From NCBI RefSeq assembly GCF_913060805.1, contig NZ_CAJXTC010000009.1, forward strand, positions 1 through 64,000: 64,000 nt of DNA. Reading direction: 5' to 3'. A model generated the notes under the pieces. That model saw only the letters and a program-made list of their open reading frames with translations. It searched no databases and had not been told where the DNA came from. Within the stretch, counting starts at the first letter, position 1, and each line of letters opens with the position of its first letter. A program made the position numbers and the translations under genes. Positions 1 to 8,738 of the stretch are shown piece by piece. The stretch comes from an uncultured Draconibacterium sp. (lineage in GTDB: Bacteria > Bacteroidota > Bacteroidia > Bacteroidales > Prolixibacteraceae).

Positions 1-380
1 CTTTTTAATATCTTGGTTTATACTCAAAATTAATCCTTTCCATTCCATCAAAAAATATCTTCGCAAATCTAAGGTACAAGTAGAGAGGGAGTGAGTGAGA
101 GTTAGCTGAAAGTTTGTTTTACTTTCATCCCTGTTGGTAATTCTCGTGAATCATGAATGTATTTTGTGAGTAGGTGTTTACTAATCCAAAAACACAAGGT
201 TTTGTTATTTCACGCTGATAACGCGGATTTTCTTTCACCCGTTTGTTTTCTGCGTAAATCTGCGAGATCTGCGTGACACATTATTTTCTTGCGGAAATGA
301 GGTCTGATTCAAGCTAAATTAAAAATCATTGCAACTGAACGAAATCATTATTATAAATTAGGGGATCAAAAACAATAAAA
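1..380. other. Non-coding upstream segment
   Basis: No convincing gene is visible. The stretch is AT-rich. Near 225-275 it has a phrase of repeated 'ctgcgt/ctgcga' units of the kind found scattered in Bacteroidota intergenic DNA. It should hold the promoter of the downstream glucokinase gene, but no box is clear enough to mark. Confidence 0.5.
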
Positions 381-1115
381 ATGGAAGTACTTGGAATTGA
401 TTTTGGCGGCTCGGGAATTAAAGGAGCAATTGTAGATACTAAAACAGGTGAGTTAGTTACGGAACGACACCGTATTGAAACACCGCAACCGGCAACTCCT
501 GATGCTGTGGCAGAAGTTATGGCTCAACTTACCGATCATTTTAACTGGAAAGGTAAAGTTGGTGTTGGTGTTCCGGCTGTTGTGAAAAACGGCGTGATGC
601 TGACTGCTGCAAATATCGATGACAGTTGGATCGGGCAGGAAGTCAACAAAAAACTATCAGATAAAACAGGCTGCGAAGTTGAATGTGTAAACGACGCCGA
701 TGCCGCCGGAATTGCCGAGATCCATTTTGGTGCCGGTGCTAAAGAAAAAGGTATGGTGTTTTTACTTACTGTTGGCACCGGAATTGGCACTGTGATTTTT
801 GTCGACAAACACCTGGTTCCAAACCTTGAGCTGGGACACCTTGAATTTAAAGGCAAAACGATTGAACGTTACTCAGCTGATTCGGTACGAAAAAGAAAAG
901 ACTTGTCGTGGGAAGAGTGGGGAACACGTTTTAACAAAGCTCTGGATTATTACGATAAGATGTTTAATCCGAACCTGTTTATCATTGGTGGCGGCGTAAG
1001 TAAAAAAATGGACCGGTTTGAGGATTGTATCAAGGTGGATACGCCCGTAGTACCTGCCGAAATGCAAAACAACGCCGGAATTATCGGCGCTGCTTTAAAT
1101 ATGGTTTATAAGTAA
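381..1115 (+). CDS. ppgK: Polyphosphate glucokinase (ROK family)
   Basis: A cytoplasmic sugar kinase of the ROK family, 244 aa, the usual length for PPGK. It would phosphorylate glucose to glucose-6-phosphate with inorganic polyphosphate (and often ATP) as donor. The N-terminal phosphate-binding loop DFGGSGIKG (residues 7-15) is the PPGK form of the ROK DxGGT motif. NDADAAG around residue 104 matches the catalytic-Asp region and GTGIGT around 132 the second phosphate loop. It lacks the Cys-rich zinc motif of ordinary ROK kinases and repressors, as expected for PPGK. It ends 18 bases before the stop of the convergent serine hydrolase. The function is well supported by the family; donor preference is not visible in the sequence. 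Confidence 0.85.
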   Translation: MEVLGIDFGGSGIKGAIVDTKTGELVTERHRIETPQPATPDAVAEVMAQLTDHFNWKGKVGVGVPAVVKNGVMLTAANIDDSWIGQEVNKKLSDKTGCEVECVNDADAAGIAEIHFGAGAKEKGMVFLLTVGTGIGTVIFVDKHLVPNLELGHLEFKGKTIERYSADSVRKRKDLSWEEWGTRFNKALDYYDKMFNPNLFIIGGGVSKKMDRFEDCIKVDTPVVPAEMQNNAGIIGAALNMVYK

Positions 1116-1133
1116 TGTGTTAAGTATTCCTTG

Positions 1134-2186
1134 TTAGTCGTTGTGATGTTTCTTCACAATTTTCACGACGCGCCGGTAAACAATTTCCATTGTACTCCAG
1201 TGTAGTCCCTGGAAATCGGTGGTATTTACAAATTGAACAACAACAGTATCGATGTCTTTGTGGTATTTGGCAATGCTCATATAACCCGGCATTAATCCGG
1301 TATGCTCGTATACGTATATAGAGGAATATATTTCCTGTTCGCCATCGTTAAACACTGAACCATCATTTAATGCCCGCAGAAAAATGCCAACATCTTCAGC
1401 GCTGGCAACCATCGAAGTCAGTTTGGTTCCGTAATCACCGGCTTTAATGTCTTCTTCTATTCCAACGTAATAACCACTCATTACATCGTCGATATTTTCC
1501 TCGGTTACCCCACCAAAAGTGTTTTTAAGGCCGAGCGGATCCAGAATTTCTTTTTTAATGGTTTGAAAGACATCTGCTCCTGTTACTTTTTCAATCAGCA
1601 TCGAAATCAACAAATAGTTGGTGTTCGAGTATCTGTACTTTGCATCGGGGGCAAAATCGGCCGGTAAATCTAACACGCGCTCAAGCGCTTCCTTGCTGCT
1701 AGACGGTGGTTCTGCCCAAAAGTTTGGCGTGTCGGTTAAATTTGGAATTCCACTGCGGTGCTGCACCATCATTCTGAGGGTAATTTTATCGGCATTTTCA
1801 ATTCTTCCCAGCAATTCGGGGAAGTAATCGGCTAGTGTTTTATCCAGCGACAAACGTCCGTCGCTAACCAGTTTGGTAATAGCAACCGCATCGTAGAGTT
1901 TACTGATACTGGCAATTTTGAATAATGAATGCGGATCGGCCGGTATTTTGTTTTCCCGGTTTTTATAGCCGGCAGCATAAAAAGCAGGTTCTTTTCCGGC
2001 TTCGTCAACGTAAACTATTATTCCATCCAGTCCGTATTTTATGCTTTTATCGAGTTGCTCCTGAACTGTATCAGGTAGTGGAGTTAGCATGATTCTGAGT
2101 AATAGCCATGGAACAAAAAATAGTGATATGGCGGTTCCTGTCAATAGCATTATTCTGATAATTAGTATTGTGTGTTTCTTTTTCAT
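1134..2186 (-). CDS. Serine hydrolase, class C beta-lactamase fold
   Basis: An exported or membrane-anchored serine hydrolase of the penicillin-binding-protein/beta-lactamase superfamily (350 aa). An N-terminal hydrophobic segment (about residues 7-32) anchors it. The active-site SxxK is S93-I-S-K96, and RYSNTN near residue 190 supplies the Tyr-x-Asn motif. It lies 28 bases downstream of the acyltransferase on the same strand, so the two are probably co-transcribed. The substrate is unknown: relatives include D-aminopeptidases, esterases and peptidases, and true beta-lactamase activity is not implied. The classical third box (KTG) is not obvious. Confidence 0.75.
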   Translation of the reverse strand: MKKKHTILIIRIMLLTGTAISLFFVPWLLLRIMLTPLPDTVQEQLDKSIKYGLDGIIVYVDEAGKEPAFYAAGYKNRENKIPADPHSLFKIASISKLYDAVAITKLVSDGRLSLDKTLADYFPELLGRIENADKITLRMMVQHRSGIPNLTDTPNFWAEPPSSSKEALERVLDLPADFAPDAKYRYSNTNYLLISMLIEKVTGADVFQTIKKEILDPLGLKNTFGGVTEENIDDVMSGYYVGIEEDIKAGDYGTKLTSMVASAEDVGIFLRALNDGSVFNDGEQEIYSSIYVYEHTGLMPGYMSIAKYHKDIDTVVVQFVNTTDFQGLHWSTMEIVYRRVVKIVKKHHND

Positions 2187-2214
2187 CTTAGTAATATATT
2201 CTGATTGAAGTATC

Positions 2215-3303
2215 TTATACAGCTTCCTGTAACAGTTTCTTTTCTAATTTGTTGACTTTTGGTTTTAATCCAAACAGTGGTCGTAAAAAACCAATCCGTC
2301 TTATCATAAATTCATAGATACCGTAGCAGGTGACAAAAGTAAATGCGCATACTGCAACAAATTTAGCCATTGGCGGTAGCTGCGTTGGTAAAATCAGCAG
2401 TGAACCTGCATATAACGCAAACATATGAATTATGTAAATAGGATAAGCAGCCTGGCTTAAATAACTAAGTGCCGCGCTTGGTTTGTTGAGGTATTGGTAG
2501 CCCAGCCCGAAGATGCCAAATATCCAGCAGTTTGACTCGATGGCCATAAGAAAAGCCGGCGAATTGGTTTCGAATAACTGTAGGCGAATGACGTATAAAA
2601 CCACGGCTAAGCCAAAGTACAACCATTTCCATTTCGATACGGTTTGCCAAAATTGTTGTCCGCTGTACACAAACAGAAAACCAAAGAAGAAAGCCAGCAA
2701 ACCCAAGAAAAAGCCGTGCCATGTTTCGGCGTACACCGAAAATATTTGAGGTTTCACCAACAGCGCCTCTGCAACAAAAAATACTGATAATGCCAAAGGT
2801 CCAAACGGATTTTTCATAAAAACAGACAGTGCTTTTCTGAATTTACCTTCACTGTTTTTCATCAGGAAAAAGAACAGCGGAGTTAATACCAACACATAAA
2901 TAAAGATGTTTCCGAGGAACCACAAATGTCCCACATGCGGATAATAACCTAAAGGCAAATTGTAGAATTTCTGAAAAATGATGAAATGCAGTGGGGCAAT
3001 GGCCAGCGCCCCAAAAATCAGCGGGATCAGAATCCGGCGTGTACGTTCGGTAAGTAATTGTGCATAGTTGCGTTTTCGCATGGCAAAATATAAACCCATT
3101 CCCGATACGTAGAACAAAAGCGGAATGCGCCAAACGTTCAGCAATGTCATGGGTTTCCATAAAGTTTCAAGGCTTTCGTTGCTTTTAATAAAGCCAACAA
3201 ACATGGCCCACGGTTGAAAAACAATGGCAATATGGTAGATCAGTAATAAGCCAATTGCCAACACGCGCAACCAATCAATATCGTATCTTCTTTCTGTTTT
3301 CAT
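2215..3303 (-). CDS. Acyltransferase 3 family integral membrane protein
   Basis: A polytopic inner-membrane O-acyltransferase (362 aa, about ten hydrophobic segments). The family moves acyl groups, usually acetyl or succinyl, onto extracytoplasmic glycans. The family start is seen in DIDWLRVLAIG followed by His24 in the first membrane segment, the conserved Arg/His region of Acyl_transf_3 proteins. A basic tail (about residues 335-362) lies in the cytoplasm. It is the first gene of a likely two-gene unit with the serine hydrolase just downstream. The glycan acceptor cannot be read from the sequence. Confidence 0.75.
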   Translation of the reverse strand: MKTERRYDIDWLRVLAIGLLLIYHIAIVFQPWAMFVGFIKSNESLETLWKPMTLLNVWRIPLLFYVSGMGLYFAMRKRNYAQLLTERTRRILIPLIFGALAIAPLHFIIFQKFYNLPLGYYPHVGHLWFLGNIFIYVLVLTPLFFFLMKNSEGKFRKALSVFMKNPFGPLALSVFFVAEALLVKPQIFSVYAETWHGFFLGLLAFFFGFLFVYSGQQFWQTVSKWKWLYFGLAVVLYVIRLQLFETNSPAFLMAIESNCWIFGIFGLGYQYLNKPSAALSYLSQAAYPIYIIHMFALYAGSLLILPTQLPPMAKFVAVCAFTFVTCYGIYEFMIRRIGFLRPLFGLKPKVNKLEKKLLQEAV

Positions 3304-3341
3304 TTTCTTTTTGTTTTAATGGATGATTTGGGATGTTTCTT

Positions 3342-3484
3342 TACCCCTCTGTCTTCCGACATCTCCCCTTAACAAGGGGAGAACGCTTTAGGCGAATATT
3401 TCAGGCGTTTTAAAATTTTATCTTAATGCCTGATTTAAACTGCTTCCCCTTTTTTAGGGGAAGTGCCGACAGGCGAAGGGGTAA
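3342..3484. repeat. Pair of inverted GC-rich palindromic repeats
   Basis: Two related units face each other. One, near 3342-3382, has a CCCC...TCCGACATCTCCCC pattern. The other, near 3445-3484, reads AGGGGAAGTGCCGACAGGCG and then AAGGGG. Each can fold on itself and they can also pair with each other. The same family recurs at 28.95, 36.2-36.55, 45.5-45.67, 51.5 and 54.1-54.4 kb. It may act as a transcript 3' end for the acyltransferase upstream spacer, but its role is unknown. Confidence 0.6.
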
Positions 3485-3520
3485 TGATTTGATACCGTAC
3501 AGATTATAACATTATTTCGC

Positions 3521-4120
3521 CTACTGCAACATCATGGCAACTACAGGGCGGTTCTTTTCCACTTCTGCCAGATCGATTTTAATACCAAGTGGCTCAAGTT
3601 GTTGCTGCATCATTTGGTAAATGGGTTTCATATCGGCAAACGGAGCCAAAACTGATTCGCGGGCAGTTGCGCCGTAATTGTTTTTTAAGGTTTTGTCAGC
3701 TTTTGCGTCAATAAGCATTTGCACAATTTCAAGGTGGCAAAAGAATGCTGCTGAATGTAAGGCAGTCGATCCGTCGTTGTTTTTCAGGTTCAGATCGGCA
3801 CCGGCATCAATAAGCGCTTTGGCAATTGCTGTTTTATTAAACGATACAGCTGCAATTAGCGGCGTTGATCCACTCATCTGTTCTTTCTTATTAATATCTG
3901 TCCCGGCTTCAATGTGTTGTTTTACGGCTTCGAGGTTACCCGACATAATTGCGGTGTGCAAATCAACATTTGGTTTTTCAACGCTCGATTTTACTTTGGC
4001 AGCATTTTCCGAACTAACACTTTTATTACTGCCTGAATTAGAACACGCGGCTAATAATACCAGGAGAATAAGTGCAAAATTTACTACTACTTTAAACGAA
4101 TTTCTTTTTAATGTTTTCAT
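3521..4120 (-). CDS. Ankyrin-repeat lipoprotein
   Basis: A 199-aa exported lipoprotein. The start at 4120 is chosen because it gives a clean lipoprotein signal (MKTLKRNSFK, then a hydrophobic run ending LLAAC with the lipidated Cys26); the open frame extends further upstream but that part looks non-coding. After a Ser-rich linker come three ankyrin repeats (about residues 55-155), including the typical DGSTALHSAAFFCHLEIV. The last 40 residues are unassigned. Ankyrin repeats bind protein partners, here probably in the periplasm. It is divergent from the AraC-TPR regulator across 212 bases, which suggests shared control or function. Confidence 0.8.
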   Translation of the reverse strand: MKTLKRNSFKVVVNFALILLVLLAACSNSGSNKSVSSENAAKVKSSVEKPNVDLHTAIMSGNLEAVKQHIEAGTDINKKEQMSGSTPLIAAVSFNKTAIAKALIDAGADLNLKNNDGSTALHSAAFFCHLEIVQMLIDAKADKTLKNNYGATARESVLAPFADMKPIYQMMQQQLEPLGIKIDLAEVEKNRPVVAMMLQ

Positions 4121-4332
4121 AATTCTAAATTTTAATGTTTTTGTTTTTGAAAATTGTTTGTACAAAGATGAGGGTTTCGTAAACGCTTGATTTAAACCAT
4201 ATGCAGCGATAAGTGTTAAGTTTGAATCGGGTATGAAAATTATGATGCAATAATGCCACATTTGAAGCAAGTGGGCTTTTTTAGGCCTGCATTTTGGTAA
4301 ATTTTCCTACTTTCGTTTTATTAAGAATTAGC

Positions 4333-6387
4333 ATGTCAGACACATCAATTTTTGGAGCAGATTTTATCGAAAAAGCGGAAGCGATCATTCTGGAGAATAT
4401 CGCGAATGAGCAATTTGGCGTTTCCGAGTTGGCCGATCTCATGAATATGAGTCGTTCAAGTTTGCTCCGAAAAATAAAAACACATACACAGCTTTCGGCA
4501 AGTCAGTTTATTCGTCAGGTGCGTGTTACAAAAGGCATGGAAATGTTGAAGCAGACCTCGCTAACGGTTGCCGAGATTTCATACCAGGTAGGTTTTGGAA
4601 ACACCTCGTATTTTATAAAATGTTTTCGCGAACAATATGGTTATTCTCCGGGCGAAGTGCGGAAAGGAGTAATGCCGGAAGAGGAAGTTGCGGAAAAGGA
4701 AAACGTTTTCAAAAAATACAAATGGCTGGTATTCGAGGCGATGGCTATTATCGTAATTGTGCTGTCCGTTTTACTTCTCAGTAGGGAAAAGGAAACTCCG
4801 GTTGAGTTAGAGAAATCGATTGCTGTGTTGCCCTTTGTAAACGAAAGCAGTGATTCGCTGAACCTGTATTTTGTAAACGGACTCATGGAATCGACCTTGA
4901 ACAACCTGCAGAAAATTAGTGATCTGCGTGTTGTTAGCCGAACTTCAGTGGCAAAATATCGCGATACGGATTTAGGCATTCCGGAAATTGCTGAAGAGCT
5001 GAATGTGAATTATCTGGTGGAGGGGAGTGGACAACGTTTTGGCAACCAGGTTTTGCTTAATATTCAGTTGATTGAAGCGGCTACTGACCGGCCGATTTGG
5101 GGCGAACAATACAGCCGCGAAGTGGATGATGTATTTGCGCTTCAGAATGAAGTGGCCCGAAAAATTGCCAGTGCAATTGAAGCGGTTGTTACGCCTGCTG
5201 AGTTAAAACAGATTGAGAAAATACCGACAGAAAATCTGGAGGCTTACGACTATTATCTTCAGGCGCTTAATTTGTATTATAACCGAACGCAGGAGAATTT
5301 AGAGAAAGCGATTTCCTTGTTTGAGAAAGCGATAGAAGAGGACGATCAGTTTGCGTTGGCTTACGCCAATGTGGCTATCGCGTATTACTTTCTCGATGTC
5401 AACCAAAAGGAAAAACAATACACCGAGCGAATCAATAATTTTGCAGATAAAGCGCTGCTTTACGATTCGCGCTCTGCCGAAAGTCTGATTGCCAAGGCGC
5501 TGTATTACATCCAAATGGAGGAGTACAATCTGGCTTTGCCTCATTTAGAAAAGGCGCTGGAATACAACCCCAACTCGTCGGCGGTGGTGCAGATGCTCGC
5601 CGATTTATACGCCCGTGTAATTCCGAACACTGCGAAATATTTGGAGTATGCGTTAAAAGGTATTCAGCTCGATATTGCAGCGAACGATTCTATCGGCAAA
5701 AGTTTCATCTATTTGCACCTGAGTAATGCGCTCATTCAAAATGGTTTTATTGATGAAGCGGCTACTTATATCGATAAATCGCTGGATTTCAATCCTGAGA
5801 ATTATTATTCGCCGATGGTGAAAGCTTATATTTTGTATGCTAAAAACGGCGATGCAGAACAGATAAAAAAATTAATGCTTAAGGAGTGGCGCAAGGATAC
5901 TACCCGCCTGGATCTTTTGCAGGATGTGGCAAAAGTTTATTATTTCCAGGAAGATTATGACAGTGCGTTCTACTATTTCCAAAAATTTGTTGAAGCCCGC
6001 GATAAATACGGACTGGATATTTACCCGCAGGAGGATGTGAAAATTGCCTGGGTATATCAAAAAATGGGTTTGCAGGAGCAGGCCGCTAGGTTTTTCGATA
6101 GTTATAAGGCGTATTGCAATAACGACCAATCGATTTATAAAAGTGCGAGTATGGCTGTAATGTATGCTTATGAAGGGAAATACGATGAAGCGATAGAGCA
6201 GCTGAAAATCTTCGCAACTCAGGATAATTATCAATATTGGATTTTAGTTTTTCAGGGTATCGATCCGATTTTGAAACCTTTGGAAAACAATCCGGAATAC
6301 CGGAAAACGCAACAAAAAATTAAAGATCGGTTTTGGCGACAACATGATGTTTTGAAAAAGCTCTTGGAGGAGAAAGGATTGATATAG
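4333..6387 (+). CDS. Membrane-anchored AraC-type regulator with FlgO-like and TPR domains
   Basis: A 684-aa one-component regulator. Residues about 10-112 form an AraC/XylS double helix-turn-helix (LADLMNMSRSSLLRKIK, then ISYQVGFGNTSYFIKCFREQ). Residues about 129-150 form a transmembrane helix. Residues about 160-275 resemble the TolB/FlgO-like domain (SIAVLPFVNESSD..VVSRTS), and the rest are TPR repeats. The layout puts the DNA-binding part in the cytoplasm and the sensor repeats outside. The ATG at 4333 is preferred over an upstream in-frame start because the AraC fold begins right after it. This architecture is common in Bacteroidota; the ligand and regulon are unknown. The divergent ankyrin lipoprotein is a candidate target or partner. 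Confidence 0.8.
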   Translation: MSDTSIFGADFIEKAEAIILENIANEQFGVSELADLMNMSRSSLLRKIKTHTQLSASQFIRQVRVTKGMEMLKQTSLTVAEISYQVGFGNTSYFIKCFREQYGYSPGEVRKGVMPEEEVAEKENVFKKYKWLVFEAMAIIVIVLSVLLLSREKETPVELEKSIAVLPFVNESSDSLNLYFVNGLMESTLNNLQKISDLRVVSRTSVAKYRDTDLGIPEIAEELNVNYLVEGSGQRFGNQVLLNIQLIEAATDRPIWGEQYSREVDDVFALQNEVARKIASAIEAVVTPAELKQIEKIPTENLEAYDYYLQALNLYYNRTQENLEKAISLFEKAIEEDDQFALAYANVAIAYYFLDVNQKEKQYTERINNFADKALLYDSRSAESLIAKALYYIQMEEYNLALPHLEKALEYNPNSSAVVQMLADLYARVIPNTAKYLEYALKGIQLDIAANDSIGKSFIYLHLSNALIQNGFIDEAATYIDKSLDFNPENYYSPMVKAYILYAKNGDAEQIKKLMLKEWRKDTTRLDLLQDVAKVYYFQEDYDSAFYYFQKFVEARDKYGLDIYPQEDVKIAWVYQKMGLQEQAARFFDSYKAYCNNDQSIYKSASMAVMYAYEGKYDEAIEQLKIFATQDNYQYWILVFQGIDPILKPLENNPEYRKTQQKIKDRFWRQHDVLKKLLEEKGLI

Positions 6388-6431
6388 CCCGCCTGTTAAA
6401 ACCGAATGAAAACAAGCAAGATTTAACAAAG

Positions 6432-6902
6432 ATGATTCAATTAACAATTGCCGGAAATACTACCCATTTGAAATCTGCTGAAGAGAAACAGCCCGAAACA
6501 ATTTTAACGCTGGGTGAGCAATTAATTGCCGACCGTTTTTTTAGCGAATTTCCACCAACAAACGATGAAATTGACCATGCGATAAACTTTACCGAAGAAA
6601 CACTTGCTCCAATACAGCATTTGTTCGATGCCGAAACTGACTTATACTCCAGCGACTCAATGGCCATTGAAATTGCACAACTGGCTTTTAATACTGCCAA
6701 AGAAGAGCAACAGATCAACGTGCCGGTAATTGAACTGGAGAATGTTTTTTACCGCCTATCCGAAATTGTAAATGGACTACCGGCCAGTCAGGATGTTCTT
6801 CCCGACAGTAATCAGTTTGCTGCATATTTGCTAATAATTCGTGAAGTGATGCACCATTTGGGATTTGATCGACTGGTCGTGGAAGAGGGTAGTAACGTTT
6901 AA
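6432..6902 (+). CDS. Conserved hypothetical protein
   Basis: A 156-aa protein of unrecognised family. It has no signal peptide or membrane segment. It looks soluble, acidic and mostly helical (LTLGEQLIADRFF, TNDEIDHAINFTEE, IAQLAFNTAKEEQ), with one possible helical hairpin toward the C-terminus. It lies 44 bases after the AraC-TPR gene in the same direction and may share its transcript. Codon use matches the neighbours and the length is well beyond chance, so it is probably real. No function is proposed. Confidence 0.6.
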   Translation: MIQLTIAGNTTHLKSAEEKQPETILTLGEQLIADRFFSEFPPTNDEIDHAINFTEETLAPIQHLFDAETDLYSSDSMAIEIAQLAFNTAKEEQQINVPVIELENVFYRLSEIVNGLPASQDVLPDSNQFAAYLLIIREVMHHLGFDRLVVEEGSNV

Positions 6903-6921
6903 TTTTAATCTTTGAAACGGT

Positions 6922-7521
6922 TTATTTTATCCAACCAACCTTTATTTTCCACTCCTTCAGTTCCTGTTGCCTTTTTTCAAAATCGGGCGGCGGTTGATGA
7001 TTTTCATTTCGAGCTTGTTCCCTGATTTTTTCGGTTTGTTCTTCCAGTGTATTTAATCCGACTGATTTTCTTCTTTCGTTTACCAGTGTTAGATCGTCAA
7101 AAGGATTTGGACTTAATTCACCGTTTTCATCCCAGTCGAATTGCGTTCCGTACAATTGCGGTTTTTCTTCGAATACAGCAATTCTGTCCGTTAGGTAGGC
7201 CAAATCTTTTGGGTTTGCTTGCTTTTCTGTTACAGCTGTTTCCAGTAGTTGCATGCACTGCTTCATAAACTCAGGCCGACTGATAGAATGTTGGATGATT
7301 AACCAGCTGGCTTCGCATGCTTCTTTGCCAACTTTATCGATGGTTGGATAACCAATTGTGTCGATTATTTCATCTAATTGCTGGGCATTGCTAATATGCA
7401 GATCTTCCATTTGCTCGTTATAACCTTTGCCAAGTTGCCCGGTTTCAACAAGTTGCTGCCGAAATTCCAAATCCGCATTTTTTAGCTCGATTATTTTATT
7501 TGCAATGCTTTTATAATCCAT
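6922..7521 (-). CDS. DUF6624-like protein
   Basis: A 199-aa protein resembling the DUF6624 family, widespread in Bacteroidota and Actinomycetota. Family-like features are an early helical section (LKNADLEFRQQLVETGQLGKGYNEQM), IGYPTIDKVGKEACEASWLIIQHS near residues 57-80, and a central LYGTQFDWDENG followed by NERRKSVGLNTLEEQ. It has no signal peptide, so it is probably cytoplasmic. The biochemical role of the family is unknown. It follows the DUF169 gene on the same strand by 18 bases, suggesting one transcript. Confidence 0.7.
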   Translation of the reverse strand: MDYKSIANKIIELKNADLEFRQQLVETGQLGKGYNEQMEDLHISNAQQLDEIIDTIGYPTIDKVGKEACEASWLIIQHSISRPEFMKQCMQLLETAVTEKQANPKDLAYLTDRIAVFEEKPQLYGTQFDWDENGELSPNPFDDLTLVNERRKSVGLNTLEEQTEKIREQARNENHQPPPDFEKRQQELKEWKIKVGWIK

Positions 7522-7539
7522 GCTTTTGCCACCAGAGAG

Positions 7540-8298
7540 TTACTGGCGTTCCTGTAACTTTTCCCAAACGTGCATCCGCAGAAAACTTTCCTCAACATTA
7601 CTTTCCATTTCCTGATACAGTTTGAATGGAACGGTGAACGACAATATTTCCCTGTCTACAACCGAACGTTTTGAGATATCGAAAAAGCCAATTACACCCT
7701 TTGGATTTTCCTTTTTAGCTTCATCAAAAGCATAAAGAATGGGTTGACATGCTGCACCAAAAGGCGCTGTTACACTTTGGTTGGTTCCACGGTTAAAATC
7801 GGCCATTACCACCAGTGCTGATAACTGATCGGCATTGGCAAAAAATACCAGCAATTCGGGTTTATCATTTTCTGTAAGCATTTCCCAGGGTTTAAACACC
7901 ACATATTCGGCAGGCACATCGGTCATTGGTAGCGAATCCACCCATTTTCGTGCCTCTTCCGGGCTTTTGTAAAAACGTTCTCCATCTCGCATAAAATCTC
8001 CCGCCGGGCCCATTTGAGCAGCCATTTCTTTATTGCCGGTTGAAAGGAGACATTCTATGGGAAATTTGCCATAACAGTCGCCAAATCCAAGGCCAACACC
8101 ACCGCCCGGGCATCCAAAAGTTTTACGATCAAAATAGGCTATGCGGTTTTTCTTGCTCGACGAAACCAACATAGAAGCAACACATCCGCGTATATTTCCT
8201 TCTTTAAAGTGTAGTCCGGCTTCCGGTTTATCGTCGGTAAGCACAACTGCCACCGGTTGCATTTTAAGTTTCAGTGCTTTAATTAGTTCGCTATTCAT
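7540..8298 (-). CDS. DUF169 family protein
   Basis: A 252-aa protein of the DUF169 family, found in many bacteria and archaea and with no settled biochemical role. It has the family's opening (ALKLKMQPVAVVLTDDKPEAG), a central Gly/Cys cluster (KTFGCPGGGVGLGFGDCYG, near residues 60-78), and a later Cys-containing segment (TAPFGAACQPILYAF). The conserved cysteines may bind a metal or cofactor, but that is inference. It is soluble, with no signal peptide. It is probably co-transcribed with the DUF6624 gene downstream. Confidence 0.75.
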   Translation of the reverse strand: MNSELIKALKLKMQPVAVVLTDDKPEAGLHFKEGNIRGCVASMLVSSSKKNRIAYFDRKTFGCPGGGVGLGFGDCYGKFPIECLLSTGNKEMAAQMGPAGDFMRDGERFYKSPEEARKWVDSLPMTDVPAEYVVFKPWEMLTENDKPELLVFFANADQLSALVVMADFNRGTNQSVTAPFGAACQPILYAFDEAKKENPKGVIGFFDISKRSVVDREILSFTVPFKLYQEMESNVEESFLRMHVWEKLQERQ

Positions 8299-8394
8299 AT
8301 ATCAGGTTTTTTGTTTGTAATTCAGTCTTTCAGGTTTGTGTAAAGCTGCTAAAATTTTAGGACTTTAAATCTAACGAAATTGTAGAAAACAAAA

Positions 8395-8426
8395 ATGGAT
8401 TCCATCTTTTAACTGATGAAATCCAT
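8395..8426 (-). terminator. Rho-independent terminator of the azoR-MFS operon
   Basis: Arms of 12 bases, ATGGATTCCATC (8395-8406) and GATGAAATCCAT (8415-8426), pair with one mismatch. On the minus strand they are followed by a T-rich tract. The site sits just after the last gene of the minus-strand operon ending at 8497. Confidence 0.65.
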
Positions 8427-8496
8427 TAACCAAAATAATAATATTTAGTGAGCAACCACTAAATGGAATTTTTGTAGATATGTAGTAAATGTAAAT

Positions 8497-8709
8497 TTAG
8501 CTTTGAGCCTTTTTCTTTTTTTGCAGCATTAAATAACCTACAATTCCCATAAAACCTCCCATAAATCCGCTTATGGCGCCACTAATTCCATGTCCCATGG
8601 CGTGATCCATTAAAGTTTCGGGTAGTGGGGTCATCAGGTAGTTCATAATAAAACTCATTATAAATCCCATAATTCCACCAATAAGTCCTTGTTTTATAAA
8701 GTTTTTCAT
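8497..8709 (-). CDS. Small two-helix membrane protein
   Basis: A 70-aa inner-membrane protein with two hydrophobic Gly/Met-rich segments (about residues 5-30 and 42-63) joined by a short His-containing loop (DHAMGHG) and ending in a Lys-rich cytoplasmic tail (KKKKAQS). It lies 29 bases after the MFS transporter gene. It is probably the last gene of that operon and perhaps an accessory protein of the transporter. No family was recognised with confidence. Confidence 0.6.
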   Translation of the reverse strand: MKNFIKQGLIGGIMGFIMSFIMNYLMTPLPETLMDHAMGHGISGAISGFMGGFMGIVGYLMLQKKKKAQS

Positions 8710-8738
8710 AATTCTCTTATTTTACGTTTTATGATTTT

